The notes: generated by a model from the sequence alone, not told the origin. 64,000 nucleotides of DNA from Pseudomonas violetae (GCF_023072615.1 NZ_JAKNRW010000027.1:1-64000); one strand, 5' to 3'; positions 51,149-60,853 are shown, numbered from the stretch's first letter. Program-made: numbers and translations.

Positions 51149-52135
51149 TCACTTCTGGCCGGGCAAAGACGCCCATTGCACCAACAATGCCTCGAGCAGT
51201 AATACCCGGTTGAGGTTCGCTTTGCTCATAACTTTCTGGCGCTGGGCGAGAATCCAGTCCTGGATATCGAGAACCTTGTCCTGAGCGGACTTCTGCGCCA
51301 GGTATTGAATCACTTTACGCATGTCCGCCAGCCCCAGCCCTTCTTCATCCTGGGTCAACTGATAACGCAGGATCAGGCTCGACCAGTCGCAGAACCAGTC
51401 GAACAGCAACAACAACGGAATCGCATTCCAACCTTCGGCCAACTGCGTTGGCGACTGCTGTTGCTTGAGCAGTTTCTTGACCCCGTCGACCACCAGCGCC
51501 CGCTGCTCGCGCACCCCTTGGGCCTGCAGCTTGACCGCTGCCAGCGGCGAACCGGCGGCCAGGGTCAACAGCTCTACGCGCTCCTCTTCGGAGCAGTCGG
51601 GCAAAGTGCGCGCCAGCCAGGCCAGGCTCATTGCCTGGCCTGGCAGTGGGCAGGCCTGCTGCACGCAACGGCTCTTGATAGTCGGCAGCAGGCGGCTGGT
51701 CTGGTGACTGACCAGGAGCAGGACGGTATCGCCAGAAGGCTCTTCAAGACTTTTTAGCAAGGCATTGGCGGCGTTGATATTCATCGCCTCAACGGGTTCT
51801 ATCAGCACTACTTTGCGCCCGCCCATCTGCGCGGTCTGCACTACGAAACTCACCAGTTCGCGAACCTGGTCGACCTTGATCGCCTTGTCCGCCTCTTCCG
51901 GTTCGAGGATGTAGTTGTCGGGGTGGCTGCCGGCCTTGAGCAGCAGGCAGGATTTGCATTCGCCGCAGGCATCCTGGGCGGTCGGACGCTGGCACAGCAG
52001 GCTGGCCATCAAGCGCTCGGCCAATGCACGCTTGCCGATTCCGGCCGGGCCGTGCAACAGATAGGCGTGGGCATGCTGCTTGCGACCGGCCAGTTGCTGC
52101 CAGAGCGATTCCTGCCAGGGATAGGCTTCAGCCAC
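51149..52135 (-). CDS. holB: DNA polymerase III delta' subunit
   Basis: 328 residues from GTG 52135 (reads VAEAYPWQESLW), overlapping the tmk stop by 8 bp; the longer frame runs through tmk. Clamp-loader AAA+ features: LLHGPAGIGKRALAE (P-loop), zinc cysteines in CGECKSC, VVLIEPVEAMNINAANALLKSLEEPS and LLVSHQTSRLLPTIKSRC. Part of the gamma complex that loads the beta clamp. Translationally coupled to tmk. Confidence 0.93.
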   Translation of the reverse strand: MAEAYPWQESLWQQLAGRKQHAHAYLLHGPAGIGKRALAERLMASLLCQRPTAQDACGECKSCLLLKAGSHPDNYILEPEEADKAIKVDQVRELVSFVVQTAQMGGRKVVLIEPVEAMNINAANALLKSLEEPSGDTVLLLVSHQTSRLLPTIKSRCVQQACPLPGQAMSLAWLARTLPDCSEEERVELLTLAAGSPLAAVKLQAQGVREQRALVVDGVKKLLKQQQSPTQLAEGWNAIPLLLLFDWFCDWSSLILRYQLTQDEEGLGLADMRKVIQYLAQKSAQDKVLDIQDWILAQRQKVMSKANLNRVLLLEALLVQWASLPGQK

Positions 52136-52760
52136 GGGCCAGCTCCAGCAGACGCGGGAGCAAGGCGTCCAGGGACTGCTGGACCTGCCCCAGCGGTTGC
52201 GCGGCATCCACCAGCACATAACGCGCAGGATCGGCTTCAGCGCGCTTGAGGAAGGCGCTGCGCACAGCATCGAAGAAGGCCCGGCCTTCCAGCTCAAAGC
52301 GGTCGAGGCGCCCACGGGCACTGGCGCGCGCCAGACCGACTTCCACCGGCAGATCAAAAATCAATGTCAGGCCAGGGCGCAGGGTCCCCTGGACGAAGGA
52401 TTCCAAGGTGGCGATACGTTCCAGCGACAGGCCACGGCCACCACCTTGATAGGCATAGGTCGAATCGGTGAAACGATCGCACAGCACCACCGCCCCCCGG
52501 GCCAATGCCGGGCGGATGACTTCGGCCAGGTGCTGGGCGCGAGCGGCGAAAACCAAGAGCAACTCGGTGTCCGGGTTCATGACTTCTTCAACCGGTGCCA
52601 GCAGCACTTCACGAATTCGCTCGGCCAGCGCCGTGCCGCCCGGCTCCCGGGTCAACACGACCTCGATACCGGCGGCGCGCAGGCGTTCGGCCAGGTATTC
52701 GCGATTGGTGCTCTTGCCGGCGCCCTCAGGGCCTTCCAGGGTAATAAACAAGCCAGTCAC
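52128..52760 (-). CDS. tmk: Thymidylate kinase
   Basis: 210 residues. P-loop ITLEGPEGAGKST at the N-terminus, DRE-like VLTREPGGTALAE and RFTDSTYAYQGGGRGLS. Converts dTMP to dTDP. In the mltG-tmk-holB string, overlapping holB by 8 bp. Confidence 0.95.
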   Translation of the reverse strand: MTGLFITLEGPEGAGKSTNREYLAERLRAAGIEVVLTREPGGTALAERIREVLLAPVEEVMNPDTELLLVFAARAQHLAEVIRPALARGAVVLCDRFTDSTYAYQGGGRGLSLERIATLESFVQGTLRPGLTLIFDLPVEVGLARASARGRLDRFELEGRAFFDAVRSAFLKRAEADPARYVLVDAAQPLGQVQQSLDALLPRLLELARG

Positions 52761-52779
52761 AGGCAGTCCTTAGTCAGGG

Positions 52780-53994
52780 TCATTGCGGGCTTTGCGGCGT
52801 GGTGGCGTCCGGTTCGGCTGCAGGCGCCGATGGCGGCTCCTGCGGTGCTACCTGGGGCAAAGCCTCGGGATCGGGGTTGGGCGACGCGGCAGGAATTGGC
52901 GCCTCGTCGGCCGGGGTGGCGACATCAGGTGTTTCAGGCGCTGATATCCCAGGTGCAGTCGCTGGTGCCGGGCTGGATCGGTAATCGGCGCGACGTTTGA
53001 GCTGGTACTCGCGCACTGCATTGTTGTGCGCATCCAGGTCATCGGAAAAGACATGACTGCCATCGCCACGGGCAACAAAATACAGACTGCTGCCCGCCAC
53101 CGGATTTAAGGCCGCGTGAATCGCTTCGCGCCCGACCATGGCGATGGGAGTCGGCGGCAGGCCTGAAATCATGTAGGTGTTATACGGTGTCGCTTCCCTG
53201 AGGTGCGCGCGAGTCAATTTACCGCGATAGCGATCGCCCAGGCCGTAAATCACGGTCGGGTCTGTCTGCAAGAGCATGCCCATCGCAATGCGTCGCACGA
53301 ACACCCCGGCGATCTGCCCGCGCTCCTGCGGCACACCGGTTTCTTTCTCCACCAGGGAGGCCATGATCAGTGCCTGATACGGATCTGCGTAGGGTAGATC
53401 CGGGGCCCGCTGGTTCCATTCCCTGGCAAGCACTTCGTCGAGGCGCTCGTAGGCGGTTTGGAGCAATTCGATGTCGGTCATGCCGCGAACAAAACGGTAG
53501 GTATCGGGAAAAAAACGCCCCTCCGGAAAAATCCCCGGGTGGCCAAGTTTTTCCATCACCTGGGTGTCGCTCAAACCATCAAGTGTCTGGTCGAGTTTTT
53601 CGTCTTTGGCCAGGGCCGCGCGGACCTGATGGAAATTCCAGCCCTCGACCAGAGTCACGCTGTACTGCACCACGTCCCCGCGCGTCCACGATTGGATCAA
53701 ACCTGCGACGGTCATGCCGGGCTGCATTCGGTATTCGCCGCTGTGCAGGGGTTGTCCGGCGAGGTTAAAGCGCCAGTACACGCGAAGCCAGAACGCGTCC
53801 TTGATGACGCCATCGGCTTCGAGTCGGTAGAAAGTGCGGGTTGGCGTCGTGCCCCTGGGTACTTCGAGCATCTCCTCCTGGGTGATGTTCAGCGACTGAT
53901 CCAGCGCCGAATGAATTTTCCAGGCGCAAGCGCCGAACAACAGCCCCGCCAGAACCAATCCGGTTTCCAGCAGCAGCAAGAATTTACGTCTCAC
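52780..53994 (-). CDS. mltG: Endolytic transglycosylase MltG
   Basis: 404 residues. One N-terminal transmembrane segment (about 5-25), LysM-like and YceG catalytic domain with Glu216 in MASLVEKETG as the acid. It cuts nascent peptidoglycan glycan strands in the periplasm and helps to end elongation. Unusual: a Pro/Ala/Glu-rich tail from about residue 335 to the end, longer than in E. coli MltG and probably disordered. Confidence 0.93.
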   Translation of the reverse strand: MRRKFLLLLETGLVLAGLLFGACAWKIHSALDQSLNITQEEMLEVPRGTTPTRTFYRLEADGVIKDAFWLRVYWRFNLAGQPLHSGEYRMQPGMTVAGLIQSWTRGDVVQYSVTLVEGWNFHQVRAALAKDEKLDQTLDGLSDTQVMEKLGHPGIFPEGRFFPDTYRFVRGMTDIELLQTAYERLDEVLAREWNQRAPDLPYADPYQALIMASLVEKETGVPQERGQIAGVFVRRIAMGMLLQTDPTVIYGLGDRYRGKLTRAHLREATPYNTYMISGLPPTPIAMVGREAIHAALNPVAGSSLYFVARGDGSHVFSDDLDAHNNAVREYQLKRRADYRSSPAPATAPGISAPETPDVATPADEAPIPAASPNPDPEALPQVAPQEPPSAPAAEPDATTPQSPQ

Positions 53995-53997
53995 GAA

Positions 53998-54813
53998 TCA
54001 AGCATCCAATAGCGCATGGGCAATGGTTTGGAGTTTACGGGTGAGCGGGCCAACCGGCCAGCTCAGTGCGGCATAGGCACGCACCGGCCAGATGCCATAA
54101 ACACTGTTACAGACAAAGACTTCATCGGCCCATTGCAGCTGTTCCAGGGTGATATCGATGATTTGTACAGGGATCGCCGAAGACTCGGCTTGAAACAATA
54201 ATTCAGCGCGCATCACCCCGGCGACTCCGCAGCGCTCAAGGTCGGCAGTGATCAGCACACCATCACGCACCAGGAACAAATTACTGAACACGCCCTCGAT
54301 CACGCGACCCGCCTGGTCGAGCATCAGGCCTTCGGCGTGCTCAGCGTCTTGCCACTCGGAACGGGCAATGACCTGTTCCAGGCGATTGAGGTGCTTGAGA
54401 CCGGCAAGCAAGGGCTGCAGGGACAGCCGGGTTGCGCAAGGGAACAGGCGCACGCCATGCTCCGCGTGTGACACCGGGTAAGTCGCAGGAGGATTGCCCA
54501 GCATGATCCGTCGCGCCACAACGACAGGGTCCGGCGCGTAGCCGCGAGCACTTTCGCCACGGGTGACGATCAGCTTGAGTACGCCTTCACCGAGCGCCTG
54601 GGCATAGGCCAGTAGCTCGGTGCGCACCACCGCGCCATCAAGATTGATTGCCAGGCGCTGGCAACCCTTGAGCAACCGCGCCAGATGTCGGTCAAGCAAT
54701 ATCGGGGTGCCCTTGCGCACGGCGATGGTCTCGAACAGACCATCACCGTAGGCCAGGCCGCGATCCTTCAGCGACAGAGCGTGCGCCAGCTGACCGTCGA
54801 CCCAGCTGTCCAT
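53998..54813 (-). CDS. pabC: Aminodeoxychorismate lyase
   Basis: 271 residues of the fold-type IV PLP family. AYGDGLFETI at the start and KHLNRLEQVIARSEW with the PLP Lys. Makes p-aminobenzoate and pyruvate for folate. Its ATG shares one base with the fabF TGA, so it is coupled to fabF as in many proteobacteria. Confidence 0.93.
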   Translation of the reverse strand: MDSWVDGQLAHALSLKDRGLAYGDGLFETIAVRKGTPILLDRHLARLLKGCQRLAINLDGAVVRTELLAYAQALGEGVLKLIVTRGESARGYAPDPVVVARRIMLGNPPATYPVSHAEHGVRLFPCATRLSLQPLLAGLKHLNRLEQVIARSEWQDAEHAEGLMLDQAGRVIEGVFSNLFLVRDGVLITADLERCGVAGVMRAELLFQAESSAIPVQIIDITLEQLQWADEVFVCNSVYGIWPVRAYAALSWPVGPLTRKLQTIAHALLDA

Positions 54814-56057
54814 CAGCCAGCGAACCGGCGGAACACCAGCGAGCCGTTGGTCCCACCAAATCCGAAGGAGTTGGACAGAACCACATCGATATCCATATTG
54901 CGCGCAGTGTGCGGCACGAAGTCGAGGTCACAGCCTTCGTCGGGTTCGTCAAGGTTGATGGTCGGCGGCGCCACTTGGCTGTTGATCGCCAGCACACTGA
55001 AGATCGCTTCAACCGCGCCTGCCGCACCCAGGAGGTGACCGGTCATGGACTTGGTCGAACTGACGGCCAGCTTGTAGGCATGATCACCGAACACCGACTT
55101 GATCGCACAGGCCTCGGCAAGGTCACCGGCCGAAGTCGAGGTGCCGTGGGCATTGATGTACTGGACCTGGTCGCCATTGATCCTGGCATCGCGCAGGGCA
55201 TTGGTGATGCACCGGGCAGCACCCGCACCATCGGCAGGAGGCGAAGTCATATGGAACGCATCGCCACTGGTGCCGAAACCGATCAACTCGGCATAGATGG
55301 TCGCACCGCGAGCCTTGGCATGCTCCAGTTCTTCGAGAACCAGCGCGCCAGCACCGTCGGACAGTACAAAGCCGTCACGCCCCTTGTCCCAAGGACGGCT
55401 GGCACGGGTTGGCTCGTCGTTGCGAGTCGACAGCGCCCGGGAGGCACCGAAGCCGCCCATGCCCAGGCCACACGCGGCCATCTCGGCACCACCGGCGATC
55501 ATCACGTCGGCTTCGTCGTACATGATGTTGCGTGCCGCCATGCCGATGCAGTGTGTACCCGTGGTACAGGCCGTGGCGATGGCGTAGTTGGGCCCCTGTG
55601 CTCCGAGGTGGATGGACAGGAATCCGGAAATCATATTGATGATCGAGCCGGGCACGAAAAACGGCGAAATCCGTCGAGGGCCGGAATCATGCAGGGTACG
55701 GCTGGTGTCTTCAATGTTGGTCAGGCCGCCAATGCCCGAGCCCATGGCGACGCCGATGCGTTCGCGGTTGGCATCGGTCACTTCCAGGCCTGCATTCTTT
55801 ACTGCCTGAAACCCTGCGGCCAGACCGTATTGAATGAACAGGTCGAGCTTGCGCGCTTCCTTGACCGACAGGTATTCCTCGACATTGAAGCCCTTTACCG
55901 AGCCGCCAAAACGGGTGGAATAGGCAGAAAGGTCGGTGTGTTCGATCAGACCAATGCCACTGCGGCCAGCCAGAATGCCCTGCCAACTGCTTGGCACATC
56001 CGTGCCCAGTGGCGACAACATACCCATACCGGTGACTACGACGCGTCTACGCGACAC
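54813..56057 (-). CDS. fabF: 3-oxoacyl-ACP synthase II
   Basis: 414 residues from GTG 56057 (VSRRRVVVTG), which follows GGAGAG. Catalytic Cys164 in ATACTTGTHC, His in INAHGTSTSAGD and KSMTGHLLGA. Elongates acyl-ACP, including the unsaturated branch and temperature control. Lies after acpP and a terminator-like hairpin. Confidence 0.95.
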   Translation of the reverse strand: MSRRRVVVTGMGMLSPLGTDVPSSWQGILAGRSGIGLIEHTDLSAYSTRFGGSVKGFNVEEYLSVKEARKLDLFIQYGLAAGFQAVKNAGLEVTDANRERIGVAMGSGIGGLTNIEDTSRTLHDSGPRRISPFFVPGSIINMISGFLSIHLGAQGPNYAIATACTTGTHCIGMAARNIMYDEADVMIAGGAEMAACGLGMGGFGASRALSTRNDEPTRASRPWDKGRDGFVLSDGAGALVLEELEHAKARGATIYAELIGFGTSGDAFHMTSPPADGAGAARCITNALRDARINGDQVQYINAHGTSTSAGDLAEACAIKSVFGDHAYKLAVSSTKSMTGHLLGAAGAVEAIFSVLAINSQVAPPTINLDEPDEGCDLDFVPHTARNMDIDVVLSNSFGFGGTNGSLVFRRFAG

Positions 56058-56101
56058 AGCACTCTCCTTTTTCAAATGACGACTTTGCATCAGGTCTAAA
56101 G

Positions 56102-56135
56102 AAAAAACCGCACGCCATGAGGCAGTGCGGTTTTT
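56102..56135. terminator. Terminator or attenuator between acpP and fabF
   Basis: AAAACCGCAC / GTGCGGTTTT stem, 11-nt loop, A/T runs on both sides. It can end part of the acpP transcripts, keeping ACP in excess over FabF. Confidence 0.85.
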
Positions 56136-56164
56136 CCATGACAGCAAGCAACGACTACAAACTA

Positions 56165-56401
56165 TTACGCCTGGTGGCTGGTAACGTAGTCGATTGCAGC
56201 TTGTACAGTAGTGATCTTTTCAGCTTCTTCGTCAGGGATTTCGGTCTCGAATTCCTCTTCCAGAGCCATCACCAGCTCAACGGTGTCAAGGGAGTCAGCA
56301 CCCAGGTCTTCAACGAAGGAAGCGCTGTTAGTCACTTCTTCTTCCTTAACGCCCAGTTGCTCGGCAACGATTTTCTTGACGCGCTCTTCGATGGTGCTCA
56401 T
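56165..56401 (-). CDS. acpP: Acyl carrier protein
   Basis: 78 residues. Ser37 in GADSLDTVELV carries 4'-phosphopantetheine. Highly acidic four-helix protein, cytosolic. Strong AGGAGTG ribosome site, own upstream gap of 191 bp before fabG that may hold an extra promoter. Central to fatty-acid synthesis. Confidence 0.97.
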   Translation of the reverse strand: MSTIEERVKKIVAEQLGVKEEEVTNSASFVEDLGADSLDTVELVMALEEEFETEIPDEEAEKITTVQAAIDYVTSHQA

Positions 56402-56592
56402 ACCTTGTTTTCACTCCTAATGGACAAATTCAGGCAGCTGGCCAGTGGGTAAGTGTATAGAAAGACTTTTCAGTTTTTCAACTGAAAGCTTCACTCCTCT
56501 AACCCTGCAGCCCGATGCCTATAAATAGATTGCAGCTTTATAACGGATTTTAGACAGCTCGTATGACATTTTTTTGAAGCAGTCCGTCACAT

Positions 56593-57336
56593 TTAACTCA
56601 TGTACATCCCGCCGTTCACCGGGATTGTAGCCCCAGTAACGTATGCCGCACCGTCGGACGCAAGAAAAGCGACCACAGACGCGATCTCTTGAGCTTGCCC
56701 CAGACGGCCCAGCGGAATCTGTGTCACCAAGGATTCACGCTGCGCCTCCGGCAGTTCACGGGTCATATCGGTGTCGATGAACCCAGGGGCCACCGAGTTT
56801 ACCGTAATCGAACGCGAACCGACTTCACGCGCCAGTGCACGGCTGAAACCTTCCAGACCGGCCTTGGCGGCGGCGTAGTTTACTTGGCCTGCGTTGCCCA
56901 TGGCACCCACAACAGAGCCAATACTGATAATTCGTCCCCAACGCGCCTTGGTCATGCCACGCAAAACGCCCTTGGACAGGCGGAACAGACTGTTCAGGTT
57001 GGTATCGACAACGTCATGCCATTCGTCATCTTTCATCCGCATCATCAGATTATCGCGGGTGATGCCGGCATTGTTGACCAGGATCGCCGGCGCACCGAAC
57101 TGCTCGGAGATGCTCGCCAACACGGCTGCGACCGACTCGTCACTGGTAACATTGAGTTCCAGGCCAGTGCCTTGGATACCGTTTTCTTTCAGGGTCGCAG
57201 CAATGCGCTCGGCGCCGGATGCGGAAGTCGCAGTACCCACGACGATGGCGCCCTGACGACCCAGTTCCAAGGCGATAGCCTGGCCGATTCCGCGGCTCGC
57301 ACCGGTGACCAGTGCAACTTTACCTTGCAGACTCAT
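56593..57336 (-). CDS. fabG: 3-oxoacyl-ACP reductase
   Basis: 247 residues from ATG 57336 (MSLQGKVALVTGASRGIG). NADPH-dependent SDR with NNAGITRDNLMMRM, YAAAKAG and VAPGFIDTDMT. Reduces beta-ketoacyl-ACP in each elongation round. It follows fabD by 16 bp. Confidence 0.96.
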   Translation of the reverse strand: MSLQGKVALVTGASRGIGQAIALELGRQGAIVVGTATSASGAERIAATLKENGIQGTGLELNVTSDESVAAVLASISEQFGAPAILVNNAGITRDNLMMRMKDDEWHDVVDTNLNSLFRLSKGVLRGMTKARWGRIISIGSVVGAMGNAGQVNYAAAKAGLEGFSRALAREVGSRSITVNSVAPGFIDTDMTRELPEAQRESLVTQIPLGRLGQAQEIASVVAFLASDGAAYVTGATIPVNGGMYMS

Positions 57337-57352
57337 GCAAGTTTCTCCTGAT

Positions 57353-58291
57353 TCAGGCCAACGCTGCACGGGCGGCAGCGAAAGCGTCTGGGGTATTGAG
57401 GTTGGATGTTGCTACGCCGTCGGCACAACGTTTGTTCAGGCCGGCCAGCACTTTGCCAGGGCCGCATTCGACCAACTGGGTCGCGCCCTTGGCGGCCAGC
57501 GCCTGCACCGATTCAACCCAGCGCACAGGCTTGTACAGCTGTTCGAGCAGATCGCGCTTGAGGGTTTCCAGATCGGCCGGCACTGCTGCGCTGACGTTCT
57601 GCACCACAGGAATCTGCGGCGTCTGCCAGTCGATCGCGGCGATCGATTCGGCGAAACGCTCGGCAGCCGGGCGCATCAGCTCGCAATGGGACGGCACACT
57701 GACCGGTAACGGCATGGCGCGCTTGGCACCACGGGCCTTGCAGCCTTCGATGGCACGCTCCACCGCCGCCTTGGCACCGGCGATGACCACCTGGCCTGGG
57801 GAGTTGAAGTTGACTGCACTGACCACTTCACCTTGCGCCGCTTCGGCGCAGGCTGCCAGCACATCGGCATCGTCCAAGCCGAGGATTGCGGCCATGCCGC
57901 CCTGACCGGCCGGCACAGCTTCCTGCATCAGCTGGCCACGGCGCTCGACGAGCTTGACCGCGCCAGCCAGGCTCAGGCTACCGGCAGCAACCAGCGCACT
58001 GTACTCGCCCAGGCTGTGACCGGCCACGTAGGCCGGACGTGCGCCGCCTTCTGCCAGCCACAGGCGCCACAAGGCGATTGAGGCGGTCAGGATGGCCGGC
58101 TGGGTCTTGTCGGTTTGATTGAGTTGCTCTTCCGGCCCTTGTTGGGTCAGTGCCCACAGGTCGTAACCCAGGGCGTCGGAAGCTTCTTTGAACGTTTCAA
58201 GGACAATCGGATGTTGCGCGCCCAACTCGGCCAGCATGCCGAGGGACTGCGAACCCTGTCCTGGAAAGACGAATGCGAGGGAAGCAGACAT
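57353..58291 (-). CDS. fabD: Malonyl-CoA:ACP transacylase
   Basis: 312 residues from ATG 58291 (MSASLAFVFPGQGSQ). Ser93 in GHSLGEY is the acyl-enzyme nucleophile, and SVPSHCELM holds the catalytic His. Transfers malonyl from CoA to ACP. It directly follows plsX; fabH, found here in E. coli, is missing. Confidence 0.96.
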   Translation of the reverse strand: MSASLAFVFPGQGSQSLGMLAELGAQHPIVLETFKEASDALGYDLWALTQQGPEEQLNQTDKTQPAILTASIALWRLWLAEGGARPAYVAGHSLGEYSALVAAGSLSLAGAVKLVERRGQLMQEAVPAGQGGMAAILGLDDADVLAACAEAAQGEVVSAVNFNSPGQVVIAGAKAAVERAIEGCKARGAKRAMPLPVSVPSHCELMRPAAERFAESIAAIDWQTPQIPVVQNVSAAVPADLETLKRDLLEQLYKPVRWVESVQALAAKGATQLVECGPGKVLAGLNKRCADGVATSNLNTPDAFAAARAALA

Positions 58292-58416
58292 GTAACAAGC
58301 CCCTAATGATCTTGTCGTCGGAGAATTGACGTCCCACCAGGGGGACGCAAGAAACTGACAGTTGGATGGCCAATTGAACTGAGCGGTCACATTTAAGCAT
58401 TGTCCGACGAAAACGC

Positions 58417-59427
58417 CTAAAGCAACAAATTCTCCAGACGACCGTGTATGCGCTCCGGCAGATTTTCCTGGATCTCGATCAAGGCGCGCGATATCGCACT
58501 CTGAAATCCTTCCACACCGGCGGAGCCGTGGCTCTTCACTACAATGCCCTGCAAGCCGAGAAAGCTTGCGCCATTGTGTCGTGCAGGTGCCAGATCGGCC
58601 TGCAGCCGCCTCATCAACGGCAACGCCAGGGCACCAACCATCCGAGAAACGACGCTCTTCTTGAACAACGCTTCGATACGCCCGGCAATCATGGTGGCCA
58701 GGCCTTCGCTGGACTTGAGCAGGATGTTGCCGACAAAACCGTCGCAGACCACGACATCGGCTTCGCCGCGATACAACCCATCGCCCTCGACAAAACCGAT
58801 GTAGTTGATGCCACGGGCCGCCTGCAACAAGGTTGCAGCCCGCTTGACCTGCTGATTGCCCTTGATGTGCTCGGTGCCGATATTCAACAACGCGACTCGC
58901 GGCCGGACGATACCCAGCGTCTCGGCCGCCACCGACCCCATCACCGCAAACTGCAACAGGTGTTCGGCGCTGCAATCGACGTTAGCCCCGAGGTCGAGCA
59001 ACTGGCAATAGCCCGTCTGCGTCGGAATTGCCGCCACCATCGCCGGTCGATCAATGCCCGGCAAAGTCTTGAGCACGAACCGCGACAACGCCATCAAAGC
59101 CCCGGTATTGCCAGCACTGACACAGGCCTGGACCTTGCCATCGCGCAACAACTCCAGCGCGACACGCATCGACGAATCCGGCTTGCCACGCAATGCCTGG
59201 GCAGGCTTCTCGTCCATGGTAATAACTTCATGGGCGGGTACGATAGACAGGCGCGCGCGATCCGCAGCCGATTGGCCTGCGAGCAATTCTTCAAGGAGAG
59301 AGGGTTGACCGACGAGGGTCAGGTGCAGCGAGGGCGTAGCATTCAGACAAGCGAGGCTGGCCTGAACAATGCTGCGGGGACCGAAGTCCCCGCCCATTGC
59401 GTCAATCGCGATGACTTGAGCAGACAA
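58417..59427 (-). CDS. plsX: Phosphate acyltransferase PlsX
   Basis: 336 residues. Starts VIAIDAMGGDFGP; middle MDEKPAQALRGKPDSSM and VCDGFVGNILLKSSEG. Makes acyl-phosphate from acyl-ACP for phospholipid synthesis; peripheral membrane enzyme. Four bases after rpmF, as in most proteobacteria. Confidence 0.95.
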   Translation of the reverse strand: MSAQVIAIDAMGGDFGPRSIVQASLACLNATPSLHLTLVGQPSLLEELLAGQSAADRARLSIVPAHEVITMDEKPAQALRGKPDSSMRVALELLRDGKVQACVSAGNTGALMALSRFVLKTLPGIDRPAMVAAIPTQTGYCQLLDLGANVDCSAEHLLQFAVMGSVAAETLGIVRPRVALLNIGTEHIKGNQQVKRAATLLQAARGINYIGFVEGDGLYRGEADVVVCDGFVGNILLKSSEGLATMIAGRIEALFKKSVVSRMVGALALPLMRRLQADLAPARHNGASFLGLQGIVVKSHGSAGVEGFQSAISRALIEIQENLPERIHGRLENLLL

Positions 59428-59431
59428 GTGA

Positions 59432-59614
59432 TTACTCGTCAGCGCCCTTGTCGATCACTTTACGGCCACGGTATACGCCTTCTGGCGATACGTGGTGACG
59501 CAGGTGAATTTCACCAGTGGTTTTTTCTACAGACAGAGTGCTTGCCGTCAGGGCGTCGTGCGAACGACGCATGTCACGGGCAGAGCGGGATTTTTTGTTC
59601 TGCTGAACAGCCAT
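59432..59614 (-). CDS. rpmF: 50S ribosomal protein L32
   Basis: 60 residues, basic: MAVQQNKKSRSARDMRRSHD is the usual start. The zinc-type C-x2-C pairs are absent, so this is the zinc-free form. In the yceD-rpmF-plsX order. Confidence 0.97.
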   Translation of the reverse strand: MAVQQNKKSRSARDMRRSHDALTASTLSVEKTTGEIHLRHHVSPEGVYRGRKVIDKGADE

Positions 59615-59627
59615 AATTGATTAACTC

Positions 59628-60155
59628 CTAAACGTTTGGGTCACGCTTTAACTGCGCCAATACACTGAACGGGTTGGACCGCGTTACCTCGTCCTCGCTC
59701 GGTTCGGGCTCATCGAGACCCGCCGGCTGCTGGCATTCTTCCGGATGATGAGCAGGCACAATGGGCAAGGCGAGCAAAAGCTCCTCCTCGATCAGTGACT
59801 GCAGATCCAATGGATCTTCGCCCAGTTCCAGCACGTCATAACCTTTCGGCAACGACTGGGTATTCGCACCCTCCTTCACCACAGCATAACTGCATTCGCT
59901 ATGGATCGGCAGGGTGACCAGCTCAAGACAACGCTGGCAAACCATTTTGACTTCGGTGTCGATAAAACTGTGGATTACCACAGACTTACGTTCATCTCGT
60001 TCAAAAACGAATTTAGCCTGCACCGTACCGACAGTGTCGGAAAGCGGGTCGCAGAGTCTCTCCAAATCGGCCAGCAGCAGTTCACCTTGAAGGGTGGTGC
60101 CACGATCAGCCAATTTGCGCGGGTCAACGTGAGGTGGAATCGGGTCATTCAACAT
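59628..60155 (-). CDS. yceD: YceD family protein (DUF177), linked with 23S rRNA accumulation
   Basis: 175 residues from ATG 60155 (MLNDPIPPHVDPRKL). Family core: ERDERKSVVIHSFIDTEVKMVCQRCLELV and the acidic YDVLELGEDPLDLQSLIEEELLLALP, with cysteines in CQRC. E. coli YceD affects 23S rRNA. It heads the rpmF-plsX-fab run on the minus strand and is divergent from maf; their starts are 105 bp apart. Confidence 0.92.
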   Translation of the reverse strand: MLNDPIPPHVDPRKLADRGTTLQGELLLADLERLCDPLSDTVGTVQAKFVFERDERKSVVIHSFIDTEVKMVCQRCLELVTLPIHSECSYAVVKEGANTQSLPKGYDVLELGEDPLDLQSLIEEELLLALPIVPAHHPEECQQPAGLDEPEPSEDEVTRSNPFSVLAQLKRDPNV

Positions 60156-60260
60156 AGGCGCAGCATTATAGGGATGCACCCAGCCATGTCAAAGGAAATT
60201 CAGCCCTGTGCGTCACTTGGAAGCCTCGCTAGAATTCGCGACTGACTTCTGGAGTTGCGC

Positions 60261-60839
60261 ATGCTGCCTTTATTACTCGCTTCAAGCTCGGTTTACCGCC
60301 GGGAACTGCTCGCCCGCCTGCAGCTGCCGTTCGTCTGCAGCTCGCCGGATATTGATGAAACTCATCGCCCGCATGAGTCCGCCATTGAACTGGTCAAGCG
60401 CCTGGCACGGGAAAAAGCCCAGGCACTGGCCGAGACTCACCCGGATCATCTGATAATTGGTTCCGACCAGGTCGCGGTACTCGGTGACCGCATCATTGGC
60501 AAACCGCACACGTTCGAGAAGGCGCGGGATCAGTTGCTCGCTTCCAGCGGCGCCAGCGTGACTTTCCTCACGGGCCTGGCCCTGCTCAACAGCCAGACCG
60601 GTCATTGCCAGGTGGACTGCGTACCGTTCACGGTGCACATGCGCACCCTTGACCTGGCGCGCATCGAACGCTACCTGCATGCAGAGCAGCCCTACGACTG
60701 CGCTGGCAGCTTCAAGGCCGAAGGATTAGGGGTGAGCCTGTTTCAGCGCACAGAAGGCCCTGACGCCACCAGCCTGATCGGCCTGCCGCTGATTCGGCTG
60801 ATCGATATGCTGCTGGCAGAGGGTGTACGGGTGCCGTAA
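60261..60839 (+). CDS. yceF: Maf family nucleotide pyrophosphatase (YceF type)
   Basis: 192 residues from ATG 60261, with GGAG six bases upstream. LLLASSSVYRRELLARLQLPF start, IGSDQVAVL and CAGSFKAEGLGVSLFQ motifs. Maf proteins hydrolyse non-canonical or modified NTPs (m7GTP for the YceF group). The only plus-strand gene in this block; divergent from yceD and convergent with sppA. Confidence 0.93.
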   Translation: MLPLLLASSSVYRRELLARLQLPFVCSSPDIDETHRPHESAIELVKRLAREKAQALAETHPDHLIIGSDQVAVLGDRIIGKPHTFEKARDQLLASSGASVTFLTGLALLNSQTGHCQVDCVPFTVHMRTLDLARIERYLHAEQPYDCAGSFKAEGLGVSLFQRTEGPDATSLIGLPLIRLIDMLLAEGVRVP

Positions 60840-60853
60840 AGAACAAATGTAAA

